Shown: positions 19,254-29,714, numbered from the stretch's first letter. The stretch: DNA of 64,000 nucleotides from CAWFLT01 sp963816795 (GCA_963816795.1 CAWFLT010000004.1:222936-286935); one strand, 5' to 3'. Notes: a model not told the origin generated them from the sequence alone. A program made the numbers and translations.

Positions 19254-21993
19254 ATGCGTCGTGTTGCCCTCTCGCCGATCACTCTGGCGTTCGTGCTGCT
19301 CTTGACTGTGGTCGGCCGCCAGCCGGCGTTCATGCAGACTCCGACCCCACCAGCCCCGCCGCTGCCGGCGCAGGCTGCGCCGACGCAGATTCCGCTCGAT
19401 CTCTTCCAGGTACCGGACGGATTTGAAGTCACGTTGTGGGCGGCGACGCCGCTGCTCCGCAACCCGACCAACATCGACATCGACAAGGACGGCCGGATCT
19501 GGGTGGCCGAAGGCGTGCGCTATCGGTCCCACCACGCCCGCCAGCCCGAAGGCGATCGCATCGTCGTCGTCGAAGACAAAGACAAGGACGGGAAGGCCGA
19601 TTCGACGCACACCTTCGTGCAGGAACCCGGGCTCATCGCGCCGCTCGGGGTCTCGGTCATCGACAACAAGATCATCGTCGCGCAGCCGCCCGACATGATT
19701 GTCTACACGGACGTCGATCGGAATCTGCGCTTCGATCCGGCGGTGGACAAGCGCGAAGTGCTGCTGACCGGTTTCCAGGGGATCAATCACGACCACTCGC
19801 TGCACTCCGTCACGGTCGGTCCCGACGGCAAGTGGGTGTGGAACTCCGGCAACATGGGCGCGATGTTCACCGACCGGTCGGGCAAGACGTTCCGCATCTT
19901 CAGCGCCTACCGGCCCGGTCCCGTCGGTCCGTTCAAGTTTCCGCACGATCCGGCGCCGTATGCCGGCAAGCCCAGCGACGACGGCCATGTGTACATCGGG
20001 GGCTTCACCGCGCGGATGAATGCGGATGGCACCAACGTCGAGATCATCGGGCACAACTACCGCAACAGCTACGAACAGTCGGTGACGTCGCTCGGCGACG
20101 TCTTTCAGAACGACAACGACGATCCCCCGGCCTGTCGTGTGAGCTGGGTGATGGAGTACGCGAACTTCGGCTTCTCGTCGAATGACGGCCAGAGGAGCTG
20201 GGGCGCAGACCGGCGACCCGGGCAGACGATTCCGATCGCGGAGTGGCGTCAGGAGGATCCGGGCATGATGCCGGCCGGTGACGTGTACGGCGGCGGGTCG
20301 CCGACCGGGAATGTGTTCTACGAAAACGGCGCGCTCGGCGCCGCGTTCGCCGGGACGTTTCTCGCGGCCGACGCCGGGCGCAACGAGATCTTCTCCTACC
20401 AGCCGGCGCGTCAGGGCGCCGGCTTCGCGCTCGATCGGAAAGTGTTCATGACGTCGAACGTCAAGCAGCAGTATGCCGGGTCGGACTTCGTCATGGGGAC
20501 GACCGGGGTGACCCGCGCCATCCACACGCTCTTCCGGCCGTCGGATATCGCCGTCGGTCCCGATGGCGCGCTGTACGTCAGCGACTGGATCGACCCGCGC
20601 GTCGGCGGTCACCAGGATCTGGACGACAGTCTGTCCGGAGCGATCTATCGCATCGCGCCGAAGGGGTTCGTTCCGAACGTGCCGAAGCTTCGACGCCGCG
20701 ACGATCGACGGCCTGATCACCGCGCTGCGGTCGCCGGCCGTCAACGTTCGCGCGATCGGATTCGAGGGATTGAAGGCGCGCGGCGCGGCGGCCGTGAACG
20801 CGGTCGCGGCCCTGCTCAAGGATCCCAGCCCCTATATCCGTGGCCGGGCCATCTATCTTCTTTATCAGCTGGGCCCTGAGGGTCGGAAGCGAGCGGGATC
20901 ACCGGAGTCGCACACCGATCCCGACGATGCGCATCACGGCCTATCGCGCGATGCGGCGCGCGGGGCTCGACGTGATGCCGGTCGCCTGCCCGTCTCGCCC
21001 AGGACAAGGACGCCGGCGTCCGCCGCGAGGTGGCGCTGTCGATGCGCGACCAGCCCGCTGCTGCCTCGATGGACATCCTGGTCGCGATCGCGCGCGGCTA
21101 CGACGGAGCAGGATCGAACTTACCTGGAGGCGTTCGGCACCGGTGCGACCGGAAAAGAGCCCGCGCTCTACGATCGTCTGAAGCGCGACCTCGGCGTGAA
21201 GGACGATCCGATGACCTGGTCCGGCAGCTTCGCGCGGCTCGCGTGGCGGCTGCACGTGCCGGCGGCGGTGGCAGATCTGACCGCGCGGGCGAAGTCACCC
21301 AAGCTGTCGATCGCGGATCGGCGCCTCGCCATCGACACGCTGGCGTTCACCACTGACCCCGCCGCGTCGAAGGCGATGCTCAGTCTCGCCGAGCCGAACA
21401 GTCCGGTGCGCGAGCCGGCGACGTGGTGGCTGTTGAACCGGATGTCCAACAGCTGGGCGAGTCACGATCTCAGACCCGCGCTCAAGGCGGCCGGGATCTA
21501 CGATCCCGATTCGATCAAATTGCAGGAGATAGTCGTCCCGCCGGCGCCGGCGGATCTGCCGCAGCTCTCGATCGACGAGATCGTCCGTCTCAAGGGCGAC
21601 GCGGCCCGCGGGAAAACCGCGGCGGCGCGCTGCGTGATGTGCCACTCCATCGACGGCGCCGGCGCCGAGCTTGGTCCGGCTCTGGATGGCTGGGGACGCG
21701 GCAAGTCGGCCGAGGTGATCGCGAGAGCGCTGGTCACTCCGAGCGCGGAGATCGCGCTGGGCTACGAGGGCATGGAAATCAGGACCAAGGACGGGCTGAC
21801 CATCCACGGCGTGCTCATCAAAGATGGCGACCCGCTCATGATGCGCAGCATGGGCGGGATCACGCAGATCATTCCTCCCACCGTGGTGGCCAATCGCCGG
21901 CGGATGACGAGCTCGCTGATGCTGAGCGCCGCGCAACTTGGGCTCACCGCGCAGGACATCGCGGACCTCATCGCGTTTCTCAGCGCGAAGTGA
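19254..21993 (+). CDS. PVC-type membrane-bound dehydrogenase with C-terminal cytochrome c (frame-broken)
   Basis: Start ATG 19254 follows AGGAG (19245-19249) and a signal peptide (ITLAFVLLLTVVGRQPAF). The propeller has PDGFEVTLWAATPLLRNPTN, IDIDKDGRIWVAEGVRYR, NHDHSLHSVTVGPDGKWVW and RPSDIAVGPDGALYVSDWID; HEAT repeats follow, then a haem site RCVMCHSIDGAGAELGP (21628-21680) and the C-terminal strand EIALGYEGMEIRTKDG. Frames change near 20.69, 20.88 and 21.1 kb, always between recognisable repeats, so one gene of about 910 residues is inferred. Predicted role: extracellular oxidation of a sugar or alcohol. Its stop overlaps the start of the kinase gene by 4 bp. Confidence 0.87.
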
Positions 21994-24577
21994 GCCCGCT
22001 CCGCTCCGGCGAACTTCTCGGCCCGTACGAGATCGTCGCCCCGCTCGGTGCCGGCGGTATGGGCGAAGTCTACGAGGCACGAGACACGCGCCTCGGCCGT
22101 GCGGTCGCGATCAAGGTCTCGCAGGAACGCTTCAGCGATCGGTTCGAACGTGAGTCGCGCACGCTCTCGACGCTGAACCATCCCAACATCTGTCAGCTCT
22201 ACGACGTCGGTCCCAACTACCTGGTCATGGAGCTGGTGGACGGGACACCCGTCGCTCCCGTTGACACGCCGAGGCGCCTGCTCGATCTGGCCGTGCAGAT
22301 GGCCGACGGCCTGTCGGCGGCGCACGCCAAGGGCATCGTCCACCGGGACCTGAAGCCGGACAACATTCTCGTCGGCCGCGATGGGCGGGTGAAGATCCTG
22401 GACTTCGGCTGGCCACCGAACGGCGTGCGGCCGCCAGCGGCGACGAAACCGCGACCGGCATTGCCAGGACCGATCCGGGCACCGTGCTCGGCACCGTCAA
22501 CTACATGTCGCCAGAGCAGGCGCGTGGCGACGCGAATCTGACCGCGCAATCAGATCAGTTTGCGCTGGGCCTCGTGCTCTACGAGCTGGCGGCGGGCAAG
22601 CGGGCGTTCCAGCGTCAGAGCGCCGCCGAGACGATGGCCGCGATTATCCGCGACGAGGCCGAGCCGTTGCCGCCGCCGACGCCGGCGCCGCTCCGCTGGA
22701 TCATCGAACGCCTGCTGGCGAAGGACGCGGCGGAACGGTACGACTCGACGCGCGACCTCTATCGGGAGCTCCGGCAGATCCGCGACCGGTTCTCTGATGC
22801 CACGAGTGCATCGAACCTCGCGCCAGACGCGCCGGCACGGATCCGCAACGTGCGGCCCGGAGTGATACTGACCGCCGGACTCGTCGCCGGCGGCCTGGTC
22901 GCCGGCGCCGCGATGTGGAGGCTCGGCGCCATTCGCGGATCGGACGGGTCGGGAGCCGATCTGTCCAGCTATCGGTTCGCGCCCATAGCGACGGAACCTT
23001 CAGGTGAATGGGAACCCGCCTGGTCCCCGGACGGAACGAGCATCGCGTACGTCGCGAACGTCAACGGGTTGAGACAGGTGTTCACCCGTTCGGTCGGGTC
23101 ATCCGATGCGGCGCAGATCACGCAAAGCCCGGGCGGCGCGTCGAGCCCGTCCTGGTCGCCGGACGGGACGACGATCTACTTCAGTTCCGGCGGCGCGCTG
23201 TGGGCCGTGGGCAGCGCCGGTGGCACGCCCGACCGCATCTTCGAACGCGCCGGCAGCTACACCGTGCATTCGGACGGGAAAACGATTCTCTTCCAGCGAA
23301 GCGGCGGGCTGTGGATTGGCGCCCGCGGCGAGGAGCCTCGGCCGTGGGATCTCCCGAAAGAGATAGCCGACGAGTTGCTGGCAAGAGGGAGGCTGAGCGT
23401 TCTCGGTACGAGCATCGCGTTCTCTCCGGATTGTTCGAAGGTGGCCGTTCTCACCGGTGCGGATGTGTGGCTGCTGCCGTATCCCGCCGGCGAAGCGCGG
23501 CGGTTGGCGGTCGCCGACGTGCAAGCGGCGAGTTGGATGCCCGACAGCCGTCGTCTTGTGCTCACACGGATCCCCGGGCCGGAGTCTCACACGCTTTCGA
23601 TGCTCGATACGGTCACTGGCAATCATCGGATGTTCTATGCCAGCCCGGAGGCCCTGACTTCCGCGGTCGTCTCGCGAGATGGGAAGCGTCTCGCCTACGA
23701 CACCGGCCGCCTGCAGTGGCACCTCATCGAAATCGCCGTCGCGGACGGCCGAATGCGCACGCTTCGCGCGACCTTCGGCATGTCCTTGTCTCCCGCATGG
23801 GCTCCGGCGGGGGCCAGTTATCTGTTTGCCGTCCGCCGCGGCGAGCGATGGGGCATCGACGCCGCCTCCGCGACCGAGCGCCTCTCCCGGCGCGTGGTGG
23901 AAGTGAGTGAGGGCGGGGTCAATCAGCCGCAGTGGGCACCGGACGGGAGCCAGTTCACGTTTCTGTGGGAGCGGCCGGTTGGTGGGCAATTGATGCTCTC
24001 GAACACCTCTGGACGAACGGCGCCGCTGGATCCGGGCGCGCGAGGCCGGACCGCCGATGCCGTCTGGGCGGCCGATGGGAGCCACGTGATCTACACGCGG
24101 GTTGACGGCCAGACACTTCAAGTGGCGCGCGCACGGCCGGGGTCGTCGGCCAGCCCCGAAGTTCTCGCGAGCTATGGGCCGGACGAGGCCGCACGCCGCC
24201 GGATTCCGGTGGCCCTGTCGCCCGCGGGAGACTGGCTCCTCACGCGATCGGGAGGCCCGCAACCGGCGCTCGTTCTCGTCGCGCCGGACTTCACGCGTGA
24301 GCGGCCGTTGACAGCGCGCCCGCTCAGGCCGGTGGGGTTCTCGAAGGACGGCCGCGAGGTGTTCGGGATGCTTCAGGACACGAGTGGCGGCGGGGCCTGG
24401 CACCTGTGGGCGGTGGACGTGGCCACGGGACGAGAGCGCCGCGTGGCCGCGATCGATTTCCCGGCGGCCACTCAGAGCGCCGCCGGTTTCAGCCTCCACC
24501 CGGACGGCACGCGCTTCGCGACGTCGATCCAGATCTGGCCCTCCGATATCTGGATGCTCGAGGGGTTCGATCGGTGA
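21990..24577 (+). CDS. Ser/Thr protein kinase with transmembrane segment and TolB/WD40-like beta-propeller (frame-broken)
   Basis: GTG start overlapping the previous stop (GTGA). The N-terminal kinase has LGAGGMGEVYEA, AIKVS, IVHRDLKPDNIL near residue 117 and KILDFG. Immediately after DFG a base is missing near 22411: GGCTGGCC where GGCCTGGCC would give DFGLATER. The reading resumes with GTVNYMSPEQARGDA. A single membrane span (VILTAGLVAGGLVAGAAMW, about 290) leads to an exported propeller of TolB/WD40 blades (WSPDGTSIAYVANVNG, WSPDGTTIYFSSGG, WAPDGSQFTFLWE). About 862 residues in total. The topology suggests an outside sensor coupled to an inside kinase. The next gene also overlaps by 4 bp. 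Confidence 0.88.
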
Positions 24578-25009
24578 TCTCGAAACTGTTCATCGGTTGG
24601 TGCCTGATGGCCCTTTGCGTGACTATTCACGCCACCGGGGTGGCCGCAGTCATGCGTGGGGTGCGCGGCCAAGGCGCTCACGCGCGACCAATCTGGTCGT
24701 GGGCCTGGCTGTTCGTTCGCCTCGCTGGTTGGATCGTTCTGCTCCACCTGCTCGAGATCACGATCTGGGCAGTCTTCTATGTCTGGTCGCTCGCGATGCC
24801 AGACCTGACCTCCGCACTCTATTTCAGCGCGGTGACGTACACGACGACGGGCTACGGCGATCTGGTGCTGCCACGAGAATGGCAGTTGCTCAGCGGCATC
24901 GAGGCGCTGACGGGCATCCTGATGTGCGGGTGGTCCACCGGGCTTCTTCTTCGCCGTGTTCAGCAGGATATTCCAGTCGGAACCCCGATCAGTGGACCCT
25001 GCACCATGA
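24574..25009 (+). CDS. Two-TM potassium channel protein
   Basis: GTG start at 24574 overlaps the kinase stop. About 144 residues: two to three hydrophobic helices flank the pore loop SAVTYTTTGYGDLVLP, whose TTGYGD is the K+ selectivity filter. The as-read frame runs on into the next gene, but removing one G from the GGG at 24940-24942 restores the family ending TGFFFAVFSRIFQSE and a TGA at 25007-25009 that overlaps the antiporter ATG. I therefore end the gene there. No cytoplasmic RCK or cyclic-nucleotide domain is present. It sits between a sensory kinase and a cation antiporter. Confidence 0.8.
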
Positions 25010-26100
25010 GAGAGCTCCTGAAAGAGATTCGTCACAATCCGCTGCTCTGGCTGCTGGTGTTCGTGCCCGCGGTGTTCATCGCGGCAAGCCTCCGAACCCG
25101 AAGCGCACACGCTGCTGTTCGTGCTGTCCGTCCTGGCGATCGTGCCGCTGGCGGCGCTGCTCAGCCATGCCACCGAATCGGTCGCCTCCAAGACCGGCGA
25201 TACCGTCGGCGGTCTGCTCAACGCCACGCTGGGCAACCTGACCGAGCTCGTCATCGCGCTGACGGCGTTGCGCGCCGGGCAATACATGCTGGTGAAGGCC
25301 TCCATCGCCGGCGCCATCGTCACCAACACGCTGTTCATGCTGGGGGCATCGTTTCTGCTGGGCGGGCTGAAGCACCACATGCAGGAATTCAACCGGGTCA
25401 GCGCCCGCCTGCAGGCCAGCCTGCTGTTCCTCGCGACGATCGCGCTGCTGGTTCCGTCGGCCGTCAGGGTGGCGGACGCCGGGCCGCCGGCGGCGTTCAC
25501 GCAGCAGGTGAGCGTCGGCTTGTCGGTCTTGCTCATCGCCGCGTACGGCGCTCGGGATGGTGTTCTCGCTCAAGACGCATCGCGAGCTGTTCGCCGCCGC
25601 GGCGCACGACGGCGGCGACGACGCGCCGTGGCCGATTGGCCTGGCGCTCGCCACGCTCGCGGGCGTGACGCGTGCTCGTGGCGCTGGTGAGCGAGGTGTT
25701 CGTCGAATCGGTGCAACAGGCCGCGGCCTCGTTCGGGATGACGCCCGCCTTCGTCGGTTTCATCGTGGTGGCGCTGGTTGGCGGGGCGGCCGAGATGGCG
25801 TCGGCGTTCTCCGGCGCGCGCAAGAACCGGCTGGATCTGAGCGTGGGCATCGCGCTCGGGAGCGCGTCCCAGATTGCCCTGTTCGTGGCCCCGGTGCTCG
25901 TGCTGCTCAGTTACGTCCTCGGCCCGGCGCCGATGGACCTGCAGTTCTGGCCCGGCGCCGTGGTGATGATGCTGATCGCGACATTCACCGCCTCGCTCGT
26001 GACCAACAGCGGGCGATCGGCGTGGTTCGTCGGCGTGCTCGTCCTGATGGTCTACCTGATATTTGCGATGACGCTCTACCTCCTGCCGCCGGCGGGATGA
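25006..26100 (+). CDS. cax: Calcium/proton antiporter, CaxA family (frame-broken)
   Basis: An inner-membrane Ca2+/H+ exchanger of about 364 residues. Both alpha-repeats are visible: AALLSHATESVASKTGD with GLLNATLGNLTELVIALTAL (first) and VALVSEVFVESVQQAA with VGGAAEMASAFSGARKNRLD then SVGIALGSASQIALFVAP (second). The conserved acidic residues of the E-S-V-A and N-L-T-E-L motifs are kept. Frames change near 25090 (an extra C; removing it gives SSEPEAHTLLFVLS), near 25550 and near 25670, all consistent with miscalls. The start overlaps the channel stop (ATGA). CaxA proteins export cytoplasmic Ca2+; coupling to a K+ channel suggests ionic homeostasis. Confidence 0.88.
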
Positions 26101-26295
26101 TCGTACCCGGCGGTCCCGCTGACGTCCGGACCTTCTGCTTCAGATCCACGAGGAATTCGCTTTGTTCACCGGTGCTCGGCTTGAACGTGCCCGTCCAGAC
26201 GCCGGTGACGTCGACCGGCTTGGACTGGAACGCGGACAGTGACGATGCGGCAATCAGCAGGGCGACAGGCAGGACAGCATCTTGCGAAAGGACAT
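26101..26295 (-). pseudogene. Truncated copy of the small secreted beta-rich protein
   Basis: Reading from ATG 26295 gives MSFRKM and, after one missing base, LPVALLIAASSLSAFQSKPV and TGVWTGTF, nearly identical to the intact paralogue at 61257-61662. It breaks again near 26.13 kb and then runs into the end of the antiporter gene, so the C-terminal half is missing. The region upstream (26302-26328) is also conserved with the intact copy. This is a decayed duplicate, not just a sequencing error, because the 3' half is absent. Confidence 0.7.
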
Positions 26296-26301
26296 GAGTT
26301 T

Positions 26302-26328
26302 CTCCACCTGAGTAATTACGCACGGGAG
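26302..26328 (-). promoter_or_regulatory. Conserved 27-bp leader of the small secreted protein family
   Basis: On the minus strand this reads CTCCCGTGCGTAATTAC followed by (T/C)CAGGTGGAG. It differs at one position from 61669-61695, at the same distance from the paralogous start codon. It contains the perfect palindrome GTAATTAC and a Shine-Dalgarno-like AGGTGGAG. It is either an operator plus ribosome site or sequence retained by recent duplication. Confidence 0.5.
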
Positions 26329-26363
26329 TACAACGGTTCACTCTGCCGTGTTACCCTCGGCGC

Positions 26364-26813
26364 GTGACGGCGCCGGGCCGTAATCAGCCGTGCCCTTGCG
26401 GCAGCGGGAAGAAATACAAACGCTGCTGCCTACAGAGCGACGAGACGCGTGTACGCAAGGTACACGAGCCAGAGGTACTTCCGGCGGAAGACGAGGCTGA
26501 GGACGAAGCCTGGGCCGATGTTGACGACCTCAGTCCCGATGAACTTGACCTCGATCTGCCTCGTCTCGAGCCGGCCGACATTACTCGTGTCTCCTACACG
26601 CGCGGCTTTGTGAGTCGCCTGTCCGATTTCCGCCGAGGCGTTGGCGTGAACGTCACCGAATGGTCGGCACCAGACATTCCACAGCAGGTGCTCGAGTGTT
26701 TCGAGGACGAAAGCGTTGAGCTCCTCGGTGGCTTCTGGGGCCGGCCCGCCGCCGGCGATCCGATTCAGGTCGACGTCATCGACGTCGAGACAGCCGCCGA
26801 CGTCGTGACGTAG
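26364..26813 (+). CDS. SEC-C motif protein
   Basis: A 149-residue protein starting at GTG 26364. It opens with the SEC-C zinc motif, RNQPCPCGSGKKYKRCC (C-x-C-x8-C-C), as found at the SecA C-terminus and in many stand-alone proteins, where it binds zinc and mediates protein contacts. A strongly acidic stretch (EAEDEAEDEAWADVDDLS) follows, then an unassigned domain. The stop at 26813 may be premature: a shift there continues as EVYNRAILLVHSDAEEIRQI up to the next gene. Partner and role unknown. Confidence 0.7.
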   Translation: MTAPGRNQPCPCGSGKKYKRCCLQSDETRVRKVHEPEVLPAEDEAEDEAWADVDDLSPDELDLDLPRLEPADITRVSYTRGFVSRLSDFRRGVGVNVTEWSAPDIPQQVLECFEDESVELLGGFWGRPAAGDPIQVDVIDVETAADVVT

Positions 26814-26929
26814 AGGTCTACAACCGCGCGATTCTGCTCGTTCACTCTGACGCCGAAGAGATCCGGCAGATTCACCGGCTGTGTGGCACACTCGAGGCGG
26901 CGTCGAAGGGAGAAACGGATCGCTTCCCG

Positions 26930-27653
26930 ATGAGGACACGGAAACTCGCACGAAAACGGTCCGCAGCGCAGGGCCGATGCGAGCTCTGCGGCCAGACGCT
27001 TGATCGGGCCGACATTGTCCGACCACTTGGCCACCTGTGCCAGCGCGCACGACGCGACGACAGGAACGCCTGCACGCCTGATCCAGTGCGACGTCACCGC
27101 TGCGGGTTCGCGGATCTATTGGTTGGCCATCGAGGCCAGGGCCGACGCCAAGCTGGAGGCACTCGACGCCACGCTGCGCCGCACGTGGCTCGAGTGCTGC
27201 GGCCATCTGAGCGCGTTCCGAATCGGCGACGTCGACTATTTCTCGCGCGGCTACGAGGTCGGCGGCTGGAGTGTTCCTGGCCTGACGCGAAAACGTGTGG
27301 AGCGCACGATGACGGCACGGCTCGGCGATGCACTGCCGCCGGTCGGCGATCGCATCGGCTACGAGTACGATTTCGGATCCACGACGATGCTCCAGCTCAC
27401 GGTGACCAGCGAGCGGCGCGGCCGGATTGGCCGTTCCGCCGTACGCCTCCTGGCGCGCAACCTCGCCCCGGTCTGGACCTGTTCGGACTGTGGCGAGCCG
27501 GCCACGCACGTCTGCCCATTCTGTCTCGGCGATGCCACTGGGCTCGTGTGCGACGCCCATCGATCGCAACATCCGTGCGAGGACGGGGAAGCGTTTCTGC
27601 CGGTCGTCAACTCACCGCGCATGGGCGTTTGCGGGTACACGGGCGACGCGTAA
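26930..27653 (+). CDS. Zinc-finger plus PRiA4_ORF3-like protein (one frame break)
   Basis: The ATG at 26930 leads into a basic N-terminus and GRCELCGQTL. A frame change near 27.02 kb brings in DHLATCA, so the pieces together make one C-x2-C...H-x3-C finger. The main part has RIYWLAIEARADAKLEALDA, HLSAFRIGDVDYF and DRIGYEYDFGSTTMLQLTV, the core of the PRiA4_ORF3-like family, once described as a Tn passenger product (PF07929). A second zinc cluster, WTCSDCGEPATHVCPFCL with CDAHRSQHPC, ends the protein at about 240 residues. It follows the SEC-C gene closely; both are small zinc-binding proteins. Biochemical role is not known. Confidence 0.72.
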
Positions 27654-27675
27654 CCTTCAAGTCCCTCGCTGCCGC

Positions 27676-28032
27676 CTACGTCCGCGCCCCTCGACGCGGT
27701 CGTCCACCTTTGCGGCCATTGGCCCGCGCCGCCGCGGCCTTCTTCGCACTGCGCCTGCGTCCAAGCAGCGCGCCCAATCCCACCAGGCCGACCTTCGGCG
27801 AAGCGCCGCGGAGATAGGTGATGCGCGCGACGCGCAAACTTGTTCTGAGAGACGGACGTGCGGTCGGTAACTCCTCGAGCGTGGCGAGGTGCGCTTCCAA
27901 CGCCGCCCGAATCGCTCGAGCGGCTCGCCGCTCGGAGTCTGCCGCCGCAAACACGCCTGGAACGCCAACGACATAGGCGCTCACTGTACCGTTGCTCTCA
28001 TGCTCGAGGACGATGGGATAGTGGTTCGTCAT
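27676..28032 (-). CDS. hicB: HicB-like antitoxin with basic C-terminal tail
   Basis: A 118-residue protein whose first half matches the HicB/UPF0150 partial RNase-H fold: YPIVLEHESNGTVSAYVVGV followed by PGVFAAADSERRAARAIRAA. In HicAB systems this domain neutralises the HicA mRNA interferase. Instead of the usual ribbon-helix-helix or HTH, the C-terminus is a very basic stretch, SAKKAAAARANGRKGGRPRR, of the kind seen in some HicB proteins. Its ATG overlaps the stop of the HicA remnant by 4 bp (ATGA), the normal toxin-antitoxin arrangement. It converges on the zinc-finger gene. Confidence 0.8.
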   Translation of the reverse strand: MTNHYPIVLEHESNGTVSAYVVGVPGVFAAADSERRAARAIRAALEAHLATLEELPTARPSLRTSLRVARITYLRGASPKVGLVGLGALLGRRRSAKKAAAARANGRKGGRPRRGART

Positions 28033-28178
28033 GGCTTCCTGTCCTGCGCTTTCCCGATCCCGGCATCCTTCAAGATGCGGTTCGCCAAACCGGTCCCGAC
28101 TTCCTTGGTCGTGTGCACCGCGACGGTGATGACTTTACCAAAGATGCGATCGCGGATTCCAAGTCGTGGCAGACTTAT
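28029..28178 (-). pseudogene. hicA: HicA toxin remnant, C-terminal part only
   Basis: The frame ending at 28029 encodes GKVITVAVHTTKEVGTGLAN and RILKDAGI, matching the C-terminal half of HicA, including the (P/A)VH catalytic-histidine strand and the L-x-x-IL-x-x-AG helix. The preceding beta strand with the RGSH-type motif is absent: the sequence instead runs into the divergent start of the CoA ligase gene. It is therefore a 5'-truncated stump, unlikely to be an active toxin. Confidence 0.6.
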
Positions 28179-28184
28179 GGCCCC

Positions 28185-29714
28185 ATGACCACGACCACTG
28201 CCACATCGACGACCTTGCTGGGCCTGATTGGCTCTGCACCTGCGGAACGCACCGCCGTCATCGTTCCGGAACAGAACATCCGCGTCTCCTACGGCTCGCT
28301 GCGCAAGCAGGTGCAGGACGTCGCCAATCAACTGGCGGCCGCCGGGATTGGCCACGGCGATCGGGTCGGCATGGCGTTGCCGAACGGCCTGCCCGCGATC
28401 GTCTCGTTTCTCGCGGCCTCGATGGCCGGCACCGCCGCGCCGCTCAATCCGGGCTACCGGGAAGATGAATTCAAGTTCTTCCTCGAGGACACGAACGCGA
28501 AAGTCCTGCTGCTGCCGCCTGACGGGGCGGCCGAAGCGCGCCGCGCGGCCGGCGACGCCGTTCCCATTCTTACGGTTCAGATGGATGCCGCCGGCGTCGT
28601 GAGCCTGCGTGACATCGCGGGCAATGGCAAGGCCGACCCGCCCGACGTGAACGACGTCGCGTTGATTCTGCACACGAGCGGCAGTACCGGGCGGCCGAAA
28701 CGGGTGCCGCTCAGCCACGCGAATCTCTCGATTTCATCCGGCAACGTGGCGCGCTCGTACGCGCTGACGCAGGACGACGTCTCGTTGTGCGTGATGCCGT
28801 TGTTTCACGTGCACGGACTGGTGGCGTCGACGCTCGCGACACTCGCCACCGGCGGCACCGTGGTCGTCCCCGGGAAATTCAGTCCGTTGTCGTTCTGGCG
28901 GACGGCGCAGGAGCATGGCGCGACGTGGTACTCCGCGGTCCCGACGCTGCATCAATTGCTGCTGGCGCGCGTGGAGCCTGGCGCGGCCAGGCCCGCCGGC
29001 GCCGCCAAACTCAGATTCATTCGCTCCTGCAGCGCCTCGCTGCCGCCGCAGGTCATGCACGATCTCGAGGCCGCGTTCGGCGCGCCGGTGCTCGAGGCGT
29101 ACGGCATGACCGAAGCGGCGCATCAGATGTCGTCAAATCCGCTGCCGCCCGGAGAACGCCGCGCCGGATCGGTCGGCTGCGGCACCGACGTGCGCATCAG
29201 CATCATGGACAGTACCGGCAAGCATCTTGGCCCCGGTGAGCGCGGCGAGGTCTGCATTTCCGGCCCGAATGTCACGAAGGGTTACGAGAACAATCCCGAA
29301 GCGAACGCCAGCGGCTTCTTCGGCGAGTGGTTCCGTACGGGGGATCAAGGTGTCCTCGATGAGAAGGGCTATCTCACGCTCGTGGGCCGGCTGAAGGAAC
29401 TGATCAATCGCGGCGGAGAAAAGATTTCCCCGCGTGAGATCGATGAGGTCCTGCTCACGCACCCGGCGGTCGCCGAGGCCGTCTGCTTCGGCGTGCCGCA
29501 TCCGACGTGGGGCGAGGAAGTCGCCGCCGCGGTCGTCCTGAAGGCAGACGCCGGTACGGCAACGAGCGCCGCCGACTTGCTGGCGCACTGCAAGGGCTCG
29601 CTGTCGGCCTTCAAGTGCCCGAAGCAGATTCACATCACGGAGACGATCCCGCGCACGGCGACCGGCAAGATCCAGCGCCGGATCGTGGCTGAGGCCTTCG
29701 CCAGCAAGCAATGA
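28185..29714 (+). CDS. Acyl-CoA ligase, oxalyl-CoA synthetase (AAE3/Pcs60)-like
   Basis: A 509-residue ANL-superfamily enzyme that adenylates a carboxylate and transfers it to CoA in the cytoplasm. ATP loop ALILHTSGSTGRPKRVPLSH (near 160), YGMTEAAHQMSSNPLPPGER (near 306), EWFRTGDQG, the hinge LVGRLKELINRGGEKISP and the catalytic lysine in RTATGKIQRRIVAE (near 492) are all intact. NVTKGYENNPEA and MSSNPLP are particularly close to plant AAE3 and yeast Pcs60, which are oxalyl-CoA synthetases. An OxlT-like transporter two genes downstream supports oxalate. The ATG at 28185 was chosen because upstream codons read through the HicA stump. It overlaps the next gene by 4 bp. Confidence 0.85.
   Translation: MTTTTATSTTLLGLIGSAPAERTAVIVPEQNIRVSYGSLRKQVQDVANQLAAAGIGHGDRVGMALPNGLPAIVSFLAASMAGTAAPLNPGYREDEFKFFLEDTNAKVLLLPPDGAAEARRAAGDAVPILTVQMDAAGVVSLRDIAGNGKADPPDVNDVALILHTSGSTGRPKRVPLSHANLSISSGNVARSYALTQDDVSLCVMPLFHVHGLVASTLATLATGGTVVVPGKFSPLSFWRTAQEHGATWYSAVPTLHQLLLARVEPGAARPAGAAKLRFIRSCSASLPPQVMHDLEAAFGAPVLEAYGMTEAAHQMSSNPLPPGERRAGSVGCGTDVRISIMDSTGKHLGPGERGEVCISGPNVTKGYENNPEANASGFFGEWFRTGDQGVLDEKGYLTLVGRLKELINRGGEKISPREIDEVLLTHPAVAEAVCFGVPHPTWGEEVAAAVVLKADAGTATSAADLLAHCKGSLSAFKCPKQIHITETIPRTATGKIQRRIVAEAFASKQ

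Noticed and set aside
24574..25100. A potassium channel apparently fused in frame to the Ca2+/H+ antiporter.
   Set aside because: Removing one G at 24940-24942 restores the normal channel C-terminus (TGFFFAVFSRIFQSE) and a stop overlapping the antiporter ATG. The fusion is most likely a base error.
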